From positions 434,001 through 498,000 of the forward strand of contig JAKLMB010000021.1 of assembly GCA_022813625.1 (NCBI GenBank): a stretch of DNA of 64,000 bases. The letters run 5' to 3'. The first letter of the stretch is position 1. Each line of letters begins with the position of its first letter. Source of the DNA: Aaosphaeria pasadenensis. Taxonomy: Eukaryota > Ascomycota > Dothideomycetes > Pleosporales. The notes below the pieces were generated by a model. The model was not told where the DNA came from and did not search any database. It worked only from the letters and a program-made list of their open reading frames with translations. Made by a program: the position numbers and the translations under genes. Positions 1 through 10,756 of the stretch are shown here, piece after piece.

Positions 1-3000
1 AGCGTTCCAAAGCCAAGGAGCGGTGCGCGGGGAGTGCTGGTGACGAATTTGAGGACCGCGCGGCGCTCGCCGTCAGATAGGTCTTTGAGGACTTTCCAGA
101 AGAGCTGGACGGAGGGGTGTTCGAGGCCGTCATCGCCGATGACGAAGGTGCCGCCATAGAGGGTATTACGTCGGAGGTCGTCGATATCGATTGAGGAGGA
201 TGTGCCGCCGATAAGGGTTTGTAGTTCAGAGTGGTTAAACATGCTGAGCCAGCTTGGTTGGATCATGCTGCCTAGACCACGGAGGAAAGCAGCGGTCTGC
301 ACGAAGGGTTGGTTCTGGAGACGGTGACGAGCCATATAGGTGATGTAGACGAGACGGTTTTGGTTCGTGACAACCTCATCGGATCCACCTGGTATGAGTT
401 CCCGAGTGATTGCTTTGGTCTTCTTGGGCGTTGTGCTATGGTCTACAACAATGTTGTCTGTGACTGTGAAATTGAGGGAAAAGTCTTCGACGTTGCCGGG
501 ATATGTCTTCAATTGATGGAACCCCTGATAAAGCGCTTCATCAAGATCGCGTAGATCATTGAGAGTAGGACGGTAACTGGTCTCTTTCGGCGCGGACCCA
601 GTACCTCCAGTCAGGGCCCATTTGCGGAGGAAAAAGGGTGCGAAGTTGACATCGACTAGAATACCCTCGTACAGGCACTTGCCAATAATGCGACCCAAAA
701 ACTCGTATCGCTGCGACAAATCCGTGACCAAAGCGCGGAACTCTGCGGAGTTCTCACGGAGACCTGCCTGCTTCAGAACCTCCTTCTGCTCCCCCATAGC
801 GGATGGATTGGGGTAGAGAAGATGCTGGTCATTCTCAATGAACATGTCGATATTATCTGTAGGCATGAAAGCCCTGTTTGTGACGCTGGTCAGGAATTCC
901 TTAGTAACGCCGCCACCATCGATACCGGCCTCCTGGGCATCGAATTGATCCACGAAAGTGATCGAAATAGGTTCCTTGAGACCTTGTCCCAATGGATAGA
1001 ACTGTCGGAAAGCATCTTCGAACTCGTGCTCACGCCTGATGCTTGCGGCATGCCTTGCGAATTGCTGGGGAGCATCGGGCCTTAGCATGACCCTACTTCG
1101 CCATGCGTCTGGATCAATGGCTCCACGACGTTTGGTCATATCTAGATGAACAAATTCGCGGAAGATTTGTACGCGCGTAGTGAATGGGATGAAGAAGGGC
1201 ATATTCTGCAGAATCTCCAACCGAGGCGCAACTGCCTGCAAATATCTCCGCCTAGAGGCCTTGCGTTGCTCTCGAACTAACCTCTCTTGTCTGCGTTGCT
1301 GCTGAGTTCGACGTGTTCCGATCAGCTGTGGGGTGTCATCAAATTCGTCTTCTTCTTCATCCTCCTCATCGTCGTCAATGTCCTCAGCGTCTTCTTCCTC
1401 AATCTTATGTCGACTTTCTTCCTCTTGCACAACAGCCGGAATGAACCCGCTCATATCGAAGCGAGATGTCATAAGCCAATGATCTGATGGTAAGAATTTA
1501 CGCCTGGAGTCACGCTCGTACACCATGCGGAGCAGTCCCGTAACCAGCCCTTTGACATAGTCTAAACTCAGCCCGGCGACACCGCCTACTGAAGGTTCAA
1601 CTGCCGGCTTTGTGGGTTGTACGTCGATAGCCTTGGGGTTGAAGAAAGTGAGACCGGTGCTACTCGTGTCGCGTTCGTCGGTTGAAATGATGTCGGATGC
1701 ATTGAAATATAATGTGAAACCAAGATTTTTCAGGAATGTCGTCAATTCTTTGACCTCTGGTAAAGGAAGTGCGTTATCACGTATTTGTCCAGAAGATGCT
1801 TCGTTGCCGCCGGAAAAGAACTCCTCGTCGTCGGTGACTTTAAGAACGAAAGTATACAATTCAAGAAAGACCAGAATGACTCTCCACTCATCAGCCAATA
1901 CAGCTCCTCGTTCGATTTCTTGTTCAGCAGGTTGCCAGCTCAGAGATGAGCTGCTGGATTTCTCCACGGCTGCCTTATGTTTCAAAAGTTCGATTGCCGC
2001 ACGGGAATCCTTCAGGATGGTACCAAACACCGAGGAACGTTTTGAAGCCTCCCAGAAGTACCTTATGGCTGGTAGTTTTCGAGATGAGTTCTGGCCGTTT
2101 GAAGGGCCAATGTAAAGCCACATCCGGATCTCATCACCGCGCCGTGGGAAGAATCTAAGCAATGCCAGGGCGTAGTTGGCAAGCTGTCTGGCCTCGTCTA
2201 CCTTCTCATCTTCTGAGCTGTCTGTCGACTGTACAGATCCTGCAAGGAGGTTACCAATACCCTCTTTATTTATCAAGGATAGTATTTGTTCTCGCAAAAA
2301 GACCTTTGATGTGGTCGATGATGCCGTTTCTTCGTTTTGATCGGCGTGTTTGCCATGGCCCTCGATGATGTTGATTGGGAGCGAATTTAGTAATAAGGAA
2401 ATCACTGTCACGAAATCCTTCTGCGCAGAGTCTGCTTCCGGTGTCTTGAAATTATGTGCGAAACGGTGGAAATAAACGAAGCAGGCCAAAAGGATGAGTC
2501 GACTCGATGTTTCCCTCGTGTCGGGGTGTGATTGTACCGGCACCTTCTTAAATGTCGTTGCTAGAGCGTTTGCAAGCAGTTTATAATTAATCGACGCAGC
2601 GAAGAAGTCTCGGACTGCTTTTGATGCAGCAGTATCTGCAGCCAGAATGGGTATTGTCATAAAAGTCGTACCAAACGCTTCATATGCCTTCAAAGTATAT
2701 CCAGTCACTGTTGTAAGGGGCGTAATCGTCGTGTCTAAGAGTATTTTGAGGGGTTCATCCAATGCGCCTTTCTCGTTCGATGGTGTTAGGAACATAAGCC
2801 GGCGGATAACGAGAAGAACAAGGGTCTGGTAGAATTGCGTGGCATTCTGCGAGGTCTCTGCGGGTATTTGCTGCGTGATGAAACGGAGGATGATCAGGAA
2901 ATCATCGTCCAGGTCCCACTCGTGGGTATTGCCTGTTGTTTTACTCCACCGGTGTAGCCGGTCCTGAAGCACTCTCAACATTTTCCTTTGCAGCCTCAAG

Positions 3001-3455
3001 TATGCCAACGGCCACGGCCCCCTCGTTGTTATTTGTAAACTCTGTGCGGTCGCTATCTGACGCAGCCCGTAGTGCTGTATCCGCGAAATATCCGACCCAT
3101 TGTGTGGTGAGGCAAACCGAAGCAGCCGTTGCAGTTGTGCGAGAGCCTCCTCCTCTGTATCATACGGCCTGGGGGGAGAAGAGCCACCAGCCGACCCTTC
3201 TATTCCATCCCATTCCTGCCTGAGCTGATTAGAAACCACCTTCCGGCACGCATAGCCCCTCCATAGTCTTTGTAAGGTCTGAGCAGCCTTGAGTGTGTCT
3301 CGCTCCCGCTGTCTTTGTGCTCGGTCCTGTTGTGCGCGGTCTAATGCGGCCTGGGATCCGGCTCCTGTACCCGGGCTTCCGAATGCATGTGTCTTTCGTC
3401 CCGAGAGGTTGACTTGACGTGGTCGTTTCGTACTTCCACTGAAGGTGGTGAACAT
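1..3455 (-). CDS. HUL5: HUL5-type HECT E3 ubiquitin ligase, 3' end beyond window
   Basis: An uninterrupted reading frame of about 1150 codons starts at an ATG at 3455 and runs off the left edge. The first 50 residues are basic, followed by an IQ-like helix (about 57-72, AAQTLQRLWRGYACRK) as in Hul5/UBE3C. A long helical middle leads to an acidic stretch (complement of about 1340-1400). The HECT domain begins near residue 810; its signature segments EAGIDGGGVTKEF (near 900) and RRAVLKFVTSTPRAPLLGF (near the edge) are clear. The catalytic Cys segment lies just outside the window. In the family, Hul5 works with the proteasome, extending ubiquitin chains on substrates and aiding disposal of misfolded proteins. 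The HECT type is certain; the HUL5 assignment rests on the IQ plus HECT layout and length. The start is chosen because a 5'UTR intron ends shortly before it. Confidence 0.88.
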   Translation of the reverse strand, partial: MFTTFSGSTKRPRQVNLSGRKTHAFGSPGTGAGSQAALDRAQQDRAQRQRERDTLKAAQTLQRLWRGYACRKVVSNQLRQEWDGIEGSAGGSSPPRPYDTEEEALAQLQRLLRFASPHNGSDISRIQHYGLRQIATAQSLQITTRGPWPLAYLRLQRKMLRVLQDRLHRWSKTTGNTHEWDLDDDFLIILRFITQQIPAETSQNATQFYQTLVLLVIRRLMFLTPSNEKGALDEPLKILLDTTITPLTTVTGYTLKAYEAFGTTFMTIPILAADTAASKAVRDFFAASINYKLLANALATTFKKVPVQSHPDTRETSSRLILLACFVYFHRFAHNFKTPEADSAQKDFVTVISLLLNSLPINIIEGHGKHADQNEETASSTTSKVFLREQILSLINKEGIGNLLAGSVQSTDSSEDEKVDEARQLANYALALLRFFPRRGDEIRMWLYIGPSNGQNSSRKLPAIRYFWEASKRSSVFGTILKDSRAAIELLKHKAAVEKSSSSSLSWQPAEQEIERGAVLADEWRVILVFLELYTFVLKVTDDEEFFSGGNEASSGQIRDNALPLPEVKELTTFLKNLGFTLYFNASDIISTDERDTSSTGLTFFNPKAIDVQPTKPAVEPSVGGVAGLSLDYVKGLVTGLLRMVYERDSRRKFLPSDHWLMTSRFDMSGFIPAVVQEEESRHKIEEEDAEDIDDDEEDEEEDEFDDTPQLIGTRRTQQQRRQERLVREQRKASRRRYLQAVAPRLEILQNMPFFIPFTTRVQIFREFVHLDMTKRRGAIDPDAWRSRVMLRPDAPQQFARHAASIRREHEFEDAFRQFYPLGQGLKEPISITFVDQFDAQEAGIDGGGVTKEFLTSVTNRAFMPTDNIDMFIENDQHLLYPNPSAMGEQKEVLKQAGLRENSAEFRALVTDLSQRYEFLGRIIGKCLYEGILVDVNFAPFFLRKWALTGGTGSAPKETSYRPTLNDLRDLDEALYQGFHQLKTYPGNVEDFSLNFTVTDNIVVDHSTTPKKTKAITRELIPGGSDEVVTNQNRLVYITYMARHRLQNQPFVQTAAFLRGLGSMIQPSWLSMFNHSELQTLIGGTSSSIDIDDLRRNTLYGGTFVIGDDGLEHPSVQLFWKVLKDLSDGERRAVLKFVTSTPRAPLLGFGT

Positions 3456-3469
3456 GGCCGTGGCGTGAG

Positions 3470-3536
3470 CTGCGGAAATATGATATCAGTATCAGAGAGA
3501 CTTTAAAGAGAAGTCAAACTTAAGATGATGACATAC
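3470..3536 (-). other. probable 5'UTR intron of HUL5
   Basis: Read on the minus strand, a GTATGT donor (3536) and a CCGCAG acceptor ending at 3470 enclose 67 nt with a CTGATAC-like branch site. The acceptor lies 14 nt before the HUL5 ATG. A short upstream ORF (ATGGTCCTGAGCCTTTGA) sits just before the donor and stops before it, so splicing would not extend the protein. Confidence 0.5.
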
Positions 3537-4252
3537 ACTTAATCAAAGGCTCAGGACCATGCAAAGTACTGTGAAGTTTGACTCTGTTTGTTGCGTAGGT
3601 TAAGTCGTCGAATGCGATCAATGGCGACGGGGTGGATCAGAGCCACGGCGGCGAATGCAACGTCAGGTCGGGAACATGTAGGTTTTGTTTTCCAGAGATT
3701 CAAACTCTGATCACAAGAATAAGAGAAAGGTTTATTTGTGGCAAACAATCACCAAAGGTGTCGAGATAGGATTATCTGAAGTTCCACGGCCTTCGACGGA
3801 GCTCCAGCGAGAGTCATGGTTAAGCATTCACGTAGTCAGCAACGCCAAAATCGCCATAGCTTTAGGTCCGATGGGATATTGGTCCGAGCGCCATGGAGGG
3901 GCAAACAAACCTCAGTCTTCTTTCTTTCAGTCAACATACATCCCATATGATTTTAGCCGCTCAATTGATTGAAATGTTGCTTCATGTTTCTAGTAGAGTC
4001 ATTATATCATTCTAGCATATGCTCTTTCAAGATTGACTTTAGTTCATGACTAGCATGCATCTGTCGATATAAGTATTCGTCTACACAGGTAGCTAAAGTA
4101 TTGGAAGCTCATCACATCCGACGAAATGGAACAAGATTTAACGCCATCTCCTCAGAAGAGAAATGAACCAATCATCCGCCCATCCATGCAGACACTTGAT
4201 CCTAAAGTCTGCAAAGCATACTCCTCAACCTCTTTCACAAGATCGATAAAAG
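3537..4252. other. intergenic: HUL5 upstream region and tyrosinase 3' flank
   Basis: This 0.7-kb stretch lies between two genes transcribed in the same direction. I see no coding frame with family features. It should hold the HUL5 promoter and the tyrosinase 3'UTR. Confidence 0.5.
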
Positions 4253-6306
4253 CTACATCGTAGCAGCAGGAGGATCAACCGTAACCACCTGTGTCTGAAT
4301 GAGCGTAACAACATTCGGCTTCCTCGATCCCGGCACCGAAACATGCGAACCATTAACAAGACCCGGATTCCAAGAAGTCCCGTTCCAGCTTCCCCCTTTC
4401 CCACTACCACCCACTGTCGAATTCGGTGGATACACCGGCGGAGGTGCCTGCACCTTCGGCTTGTATTCGAACGCAGCCGTGCCGCCCGGCCACACTGGGA
4501 CATCGTCGTCCGCCTCCGGCAGCTGTATCGGCACAGAAACGACCGTCACGTTGAGGCCCGGGGGCGGATTGTCGCGCGGAATCTCCGTGAGGTCGACCTG
4601 TTGGATTCGCCAGTGGAAGTTGTCTTTCAGCCACGCTTCGATGTGGTGCTTCTCGAGGCTTTCCAACTCGCCGCTCGCGTGCTTTTCGGCAAGCGCGTTG
4701 GTGAGAACGACGTTGGCGGTGATGATGACGTCGGAGTCGATTCGGGGCGAGGCGAGGGATGCTACCTGCCCGACGTAGTTTCTGTCTGTTGGCCATTGTC
4801 GGGGGTCTGGGTTGGGTTCGCCTAGGAAGGCTCGAACGGCGTAGGTGATCTGGATGTCGGAGGGCATGTTGACTTCGACCATCCAGTCGATTGCATTGGC
4901 GGTGTTGTTGCCATTGCTATCACGGGTCTCGAGAGTTTGGTTCGTCTTGAGACCTTGGGTTTCTGGTTTGTAGAGGCGGTTAATAGATTTGGTGAGCGTA
5001 GCATTGTCTGGGTTGCCGACTAACTCGGGGTAGGTGTACCCAAATGACTCCCAGTTTGTTACGACGTTGGAAGTCCAGAAGTCGCCTTTTGCGTTCATAT
5101 GGAATGGTTTGAGGGGAGATGAAGGCCCCTGCGTGCTATTCTTCGCATAGTAGTACGAGGCTTTCGCCTGGGGGCTATCCTCTACGTATGTGTCGGGATA
5201 CCGTTTCTGGTATATAGCAATCAATCGATCAATGTTGCTGCCATTGAACGTCAGTAAAGCCCTCTTGACTTAAACATGAACAATCTTACCAGTGGTGTAA
5301 CCAAAAGGCAGGATCAAAAGCCGAAACTTCCACGATACCCACGTGCCCAAGACCGAAGGTATTGTGTATACCGTCATGCAAAGTCTCTATGCTACCAATC
5401 TTCCCACCATTTGCCTTATTACTCCATTGATTGAACGGCTGATATACCGTGAGGAGTTTGTAAAGCGTGTCGCGATTGTTGACTTGCTGAGCCCCAATGC
5501 GTTCACTGAGTTCGTCGTTGCGGCTCACAGCAGTGGGAGAATAGCCGTCCGATGGATACCTGATAGTAGTATTCCAATTCAGAAATTGGAATCCTTGCAA
5601 GACATCGAAGTCAGTCGAATTTAGTGGATGAAATTCATAGCGCTCCAAAGGATTGGGTATGGTAGCGTTAGTACCATTTGGAAAGGTAACATGCATGGTA
5701 GATCGTCGCATGCTGAGAGGCATACAGCCTTCCTCTTCATCGGTTGGATTCATGGCCCAGTCCCAGTATGGTAGGCGAAGCTTCTCAGCAGCGACTTGGT
5801 ATTTCTTTCGAACATCGCCCTGTGGGAAAGCGTTCGCAATTTCTACTGCTCGGTCATGAAGAATTTGCTCGAACAGAGCTAGGTATGGGCGGTGCCAGGT
5901 TCCAAACACATTGGATGCATGAGGGCAATATCCGGTTAGTCCATCGCCATCTACACCATCCCATGGTCCAAATGGGGCTCCATGAATACCTTCGTGCGTC
6001 AATATAAAAGAGAAGATTTTGGCTTATTGACATACCAGCTACTTGGAAATATGACAGCTTATCTGCCTGGTCCATTGCTTGGAACTTGGCCATAGCTTGA
6101 ATGAAAAGATTCCACATAGTAGGGTCCTTTTCAAGCTCACGTAGCTCCAGCCGCGGGTGGATTCCACACCCTTGGACACCAACTACGCTAAAGTAACTGT
6201 CATCATGGACTGCACCTGGGCAGCTGGGTCCATCGAAGGCTAATGTTCCCGTAAGGTAAACGAATGAAGTGGCCAGCACAGCCAGAAAGGAAAGGGATAA
6301 TCTCAT
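4253..6306 (-). CDS. secreted tyrosinase (polyphenol oxidase), type-3 copper enzyme
   Basis: Three exons, 6306-6036, 5989-5290 and 5237-4253, encode 651 residues. The start is the Met opening a signal peptide (MRLSLSFLAVLATSF...LA); a longer frame upstream would bury it. CuA ligands are H93 (IHG, rebuilt across intron 1), H114 and H123 (TWHRPY). C112-P-H114 gives the Cys-His thioether pair known in fungal tyrosinases. CuB ligands are H295, H299 (HDGIH) and H322/H323 in FWLHHCNIDR, completed across intron 2. A C-terminal part of about 250 residues follows; in the family this extension shields the active site and is removed on activation. The enzyme oxidises mono- and diphenols to o-quinones, feeding melanin or phenolic detoxification. 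All copper ligands are present, so it should be active. The signal peptide suggests secretion. Confidence 0.93.
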
Positions 6307-7428
6307 CGTGACCAGCAAGAAATGAGCGTACAGATCAATCAAGATCCTAATGAAGCGAATGGACAGTAAATTCAATAGAACGAAAGTGAAATGGTTAAGG
6401 AAAGAAAGTTTGGCCGGATAGACAGCCTCAAAAGCCCCATTGAGACTGTGACCTTAGTACTTATGCCAATTGTCTGCATGTGCGCGTAGAGAATGGCGTG
6501 GACGCCCCCACCATTTGCTTAACAAAAGGGATTGGACTAAATGTGATTCATGCTTTAAACGGACCATATGGTATACACTTCACGAGTAACAATCTCCCGA
6601 TTGAGGATAGTTCGACTATGATGATGTGGGGTTGTAGTTCGAAACATTGTTTTCCTTCACGTAGATTGAGGTGACCCTCTGTAGCCAATGGGTGATCGTT
6701 GTTTCGAATATGGGCTCTGTCCTTTCATCAATTAACTCGTCTTCATAGAATCGAGCATCTTGACAAAATTGTAGCTTTCGGCTTTTGTTCTTTGGAGCAG
6801 AGACCGTACATGATAACCGTCATGTCGACATCAGATACACCATTTGCCGGTTTACTTTCAAGACTGCTGTACTGTTTTCCTCGCATCCATGATGTAGGAA
6901 CAGTAGCTTGGGGCCTTATTGGTGTATCATGTTTCATCCCACTCATCCCCGGTCATTCACTTTGAAGCAACTTCTCATGGATAGACCGGATACAGGGACA
7001 ATGTTATTTCTTCGAATCCACAGACATTATTATATATCCATGCTACCTGGAGAATAGGTAGGGAAAAGCAGACGATCAGGTTTAGGATATTCAATAAAGC
7101 GAGACGGTTTTAGACATGGCAGAAGGGTAAGATGGGAGGAGTGTGCACAGACGATTTCTGTGACACTGCCCAGCCTTACCATCGCAACGTTCAGATTAAA
7201 CGTCACTGAAATCTCCGTCAATCCTCTGACCGTTATGAATTTCGAACGGCGATATGTTGAATTTCCAGGCTGTCGCTAATTTATAGGCCTAATCTCCACG
7301 TGCTGATTTCTATCCGAAGTCCCAGGAATGGGGATTTGATCATGGAGCATTGATGAAACACGGCGTCCACCATAAATCGTGTAGCCAATGCTAAAGCAAT
7401 ATATGATCGTATACATTATCGTGTGCTG
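6307..7428. other. intergenic: tyrosinase promoter, OB-fold gene 3' flank
   Basis: The 1.1 kb contains only short, composition-driven frames. It lies upstream of the tyrosinase start and downstream of the OB-fold gene stop. No repeat or RNA gene was recognised. Confidence 0.5.
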
Positions 7429-8601
7429 CTACACTGCCTCTAGAGTATCTGGAGGCAAAGTGCCTGTGGATCTCCGACTCCGTAATTTTCGTTTCGTCTT
7501 CGCATCTTTCACACTCGAGGTAGCTTTCCTTTTCTGCGATCCTTCGTTGTGAGTTGCAATGCGTGACCTCGCCCACTTTTTCACGTGAAGGAGCTTTTCT
7601 TCTACTGCAATTGGACAGACGTGCTTGTAGATTGGTGTACCATCGGGCCGTGAAAGTGGCTCTACCAATGTGCTTGCCTTGCTAATGTTGGCATTCAATG
7701 ATTGGCCAAAGACTTCGTTTCGATAGATGCTCAAAGCAATGTATCTCATGAGTAACATATCGCCTGTGCGTACAACGTCTAGAGTACTACGCAACTTATC
7801 CTGTGCGAGATTCCTAGACGGCCTTGTTGCGTGAATCGGTCGAAACCAGAAGGAAATTTTGAAACTCGGTCTAGTATCGTCGCCGACTATGAGGTCGTAG
7901 AGATCCATCACATATCGACCCTTCTTGACAAGTACTTGGCGTTTGTCAATTGGAGCAACCAAGGCACATAAAAGATTTGGCGTTGGGGTTTGGGGATAGA
8001 TCGACCGTAGGTACTGCGCATCGGGAAGTTCCCCCAACGATGTAATAGTCAGATAAGAAGGCAATTGGAGCGTAGGTAGTTGACTCTCTGCCTCGCGCGA
8101 CGTGCTGGCTTCAGTATTGAAAGACGAAGTTAGGAAAGACGTAGAAGATAGAGATTCCCGGGACTCATTGGCACTCATCTGAGCATCATCAAGAGCAATC
8201 TGTGAGGAAACCAGGTTGTCATGAACAATGAAAGAGTGCTCGAGGAAAACCGAATCTTCCTCGATCAGGCTTGTAGCTTCAAGAAAGGTACTGTCATCAT
8301 GCACCATGGACTCCTGTGACATAGACTCGAGACCTATTTCAGGAAATGAGAAGTTTGAGGCATTTCCGTCCAGCAGTGAATTAGGGAAATATGGTGACAG
8401 TTCCGTGCGAAGCCGACTAGGATGAAGTTCAACATGGCGCCATTTGATCACATTAGATGAGTCGACGGTCAGTGACGGCGCTCGATTTCCACTGAGAAAA
8501 GCCTCAAAGGCTGAATCTTTTTCGTCAATGTCAAGAAGATGATTTGTGCCAAAATCGAGATCATCGCATAATGGTGCCCCGTTCAGCGTCTTCAGCCTCA
8601 T
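7429..8601 (-). CDS. OB-fold nucleic-acid-binding protein, shieldin-2-like OB domain
   Basis: A single-exon 390-residue protein; the first true ATG is at 8601. The N-terminal half is acidic and Ser-rich, probably disordered. Residues about 210-340 form the recognisable part: a strand-rich stretch with LVKKGRYVMDLYDLIVGDD, then FKISFWFRP, LDVVRTGDMLLMRYIALSIY and VFGQSLN. This resembles the fungal proteins annotated as OB-fold/shieldin complex subunit 2 first OB domain. The C-terminal 35 residues are strongly basic (KRKATSSVKDAKTKRKLRSRR), fitting nuclear entry or DNA binding. In animals SHLD2 uses OB folds to bind single-stranded DNA and protect break ends; whether the fungal protein does so is inference. 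It is divergently arranged with the Apd1/Aim32-like gene. Confidence 0.65.
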   Translation of the reverse strand: MRLKTLNGAPLCDDLDFGTNHLLDIDEKDSAFEAFLSGNRAPSLTVDSSNVIKWRHVELHPSRLRTELSPYFPNSLLDGNASNFSFPEIGLESMSQESMVHDDSTFLEATSLIEEDSVFLEHSFIVHDNLVSSQIALDDAQMSANESRESLSSTSFLTSSFNTEASTSREAESQLPTLQLPSYLTITSLGELPDAQYLRSIYPQTPTPNLLCALVAPIDKRQVLVKKGRYVMDLYDLIVGDDTRPSFKISFWFRPIHATRPSRNLAQDKLRSTLDVVRTGDMLLMRYIALSIYRNEVFGQSLNANISKASTLVEPLSRPDGTPIYKHVCPIAVEEKLLHVKKWARSRIATHNEGSQKRKATSSVKDAKTKRKLRSRRSTGTLPPDTLEAV

Positions 8602-9222
8602 CGGCACAGCAGGTTGAACGAGGATGGATACATAAGTAGTCGCTGACTAATTCAAGAACCCCGGCCGCGATGTTGGTTCTCAGAGGCCAGGTCGTAATGC
8701 GGGGATATTCGCGTTGGTGATGACGAATATCGTTGGATGAGTGCGTAATGTGGAGGGTGGTGTATAGTTACTGTGCAACCTAGAGGGCGATCGGAGAAAC
8801 GCAGCTCGGATATAATGAAAGACCGAGCGGTGTATTGGGGACCACAGCTGCTTATAAGCCCAGTGGGATCGCTCCTGCGTGTGCTGGACGAAGTACCGTA
8901 GTCGTAATCGTAAACTCTAAACGCAACGGAGGGGCGGCTTCGTATTGCAATCTTCAGTGCCGTTGTTCGTTCTTTCAATAGCCGATGGCATGAAAAGAGT
9001 TCACCCGGACGACGGACCAGCACCAACAAAATAGTTACGTACCCATCTGCCTAGGTGGGTGGTTGACTACGAGTACCAGCACGAATCATCGAAGAACAAA
9101 ACCGGCCGCGTTTAACCACATCTACCGAACCTCCGACTGTGGACCCACGCGCGCTAATTCCGCTACTCAATCATCTAATCAGATCTTTTGATTTAAAATT
9201 CCCCAGAGGGCCCACCTCCGTC
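8602..9222. other. divergent promoter region
   Basis: About 620 nt separate two divergent starts. A 125-codon minus-strand frame here (8652-9029) has no family features and low-complexity composition, so I treat the stretch as promoter and 5'UTR. Confidence 0.5.
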
Positions 9223-10483
9223 ATGTCTCCAACTTCGCATTTCCCCTCCAAGGCCACAGGTTACAAGATGACTGCCACCCTCAAAAACCTCTATTACAGG
9301 CTGACACCGGCCAATTCATCCATCTCCCTCCCCACAACTGACAGGAAACCCGGCGAATTCATAACAGCGCGCAAGACCGAGGAACTATTCCAAAAAACTG
9401 ACCCCACAATCGATGGAGAGGACTGTCTGACGGATTGCGCAAGTTGTACGGTGAAATATCCGAGGAAATTCGAGGTTGATGAGACAGAGGAGCTGTATGG
9501 TCACATCAAGGGATGGAGTACACATCTTCTTGTCGCAACAGGCAAGACCGATTGGGTTCGAGATGTTGTAGACGAGAAGGGAAGCATTATGGAGGCAGTT
9601 GACCGAAGCGATGTGAAACCCACGAATGGCGTATGTATATTCCTCTGCTCGAGTACCATAGATCGCATTGCTGACCACAAGACCACAGAGACTCATGCTG
9701 TCCGCCTCCAACATCCCAGTTCCGGACCACTCTGACCACTCAACATCAGTCCTCCTACTACCCGCTTTCAAAATAATAGACAACGTCACTCAAGCGAACA
9801 CGCCGTCGTTGATATCAGATTTCGTCAATACCGGTCCCACCAACATTACGCCACTAGATACTGTCAGAGAGCCAGCATCAGAAGCATCAATACCCTCCTC
9901 CGAAACATCCTCCGCTGTCCCTTCTGGAACTACAACACCAGCACCATCCTCAGGCCTCACATCCCGACCCTGTCCTCACAAGTACCTGATTCTCCTCTGC
10001 AGCCACAAGACTCGCGACGCACGATGCGGTCAATCGGCACCACTCCTCCGCAAAGAATTCGAGCGCCACCTCCGGCCTCTAGGACTCTATCGAGATCTCC
10101 ACGATGAACGACCAGGTGGCGTCGGGATATACTTCATAAACCACGTTGGTGGACACAAGTTCTCCGCGAACGTCATGATCTACCGAAAAGCGTCTACGAT
10201 TGACAGACCCAAGCGGCTGAACGGCCAAGTCAACGGCATCGAGGATACGTTGGAGAGTCTCAGTGTTCAGGATGACAAGGAGAAAGACGTCGTGCTGGAT
10301 GTGAATAAGGCTCAGGAGGAGGAGGGCAATGGTGAAGCTGCACAGTGCATATGGTTAGCGCGAGTGCGACCAGAGGATTGCGAAAACATAATCAAATACA
10401 CGGTGCTTCAGGGTAAAGTGCTGAAGCCAGAACGACAACTCAGAGGCGGGTTTGATAGATGTAAGCAAGTGACAAGTTGGTAG
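9223..10483 (+). CDS. Apd1/Aim32-type bis-histidinyl [2Fe-2S] thioredoxin-like protein
   Basis: Two exons, 9223-9630 and 9689-10483 (58-nt intron, GTATGT donor, CTGAC branch, CAG acceptor), give 400 residues. The open frame reaches further upstream, but its first ATG is at 9223. The N-terminal part carries DCLTDCASC followed by KYPRKFEVDE, as in the sucrase/ferredoxin-like family. The C-terminal domain has C240-x8-C249 (CSHKTRDARC) and H288-x3-H292 (HVGGH), the pattern of Apd1/Aim32, which bind a [2Fe-2S] cluster through two Cys and two His. Residues about 175-225 are a Ser/Thr/Pro linker. The chain ends in a Trp (TSW). Yeast Apd1 is cytosolic and Aim32 mitochondrial; I see no clear presequence, so Apd1-like use is as likely. 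Confidence 0.85.
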
Positions 10484-10756
10484 GGGGTTTGGTTCGATCA
10501 TATATGCAACTCACGCGCTTTGTATATGCCATTGATTCATTATTGTTGGAAGTAGGATACGGCATCTAAGTTGACATACATTTTTATAGATGCATATAGA
10601 CGCGAAGTCAGTAGATAAGAATACCACGAGGAGCACATCCAATACCCAAAAACTCAATTGCTATCCATCTTCCAACCGTAACCACCTACCACTATTGGCA
10701 TATTTCACAACTACAGAAGCCATTGATTTGTTTACAGCATAAAGTTCAATACTCCT

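Noticed and set aside
1612..2115. 167-codon plus-strand frame
   Set aside because: It is antisense to the open HUL5 frame and has no family features.
4299..4825. Two overlapping plus-strand frames of about 160 codons
   Set aside because: Antisense shadows of the tyrosinase last exon, with low-complexity Arg/Pro-rich translations.
8652..9029. 125-codon minus-strand frame
   Set aside because: No start context, domain or splice partner; lies in a divergent promoter.
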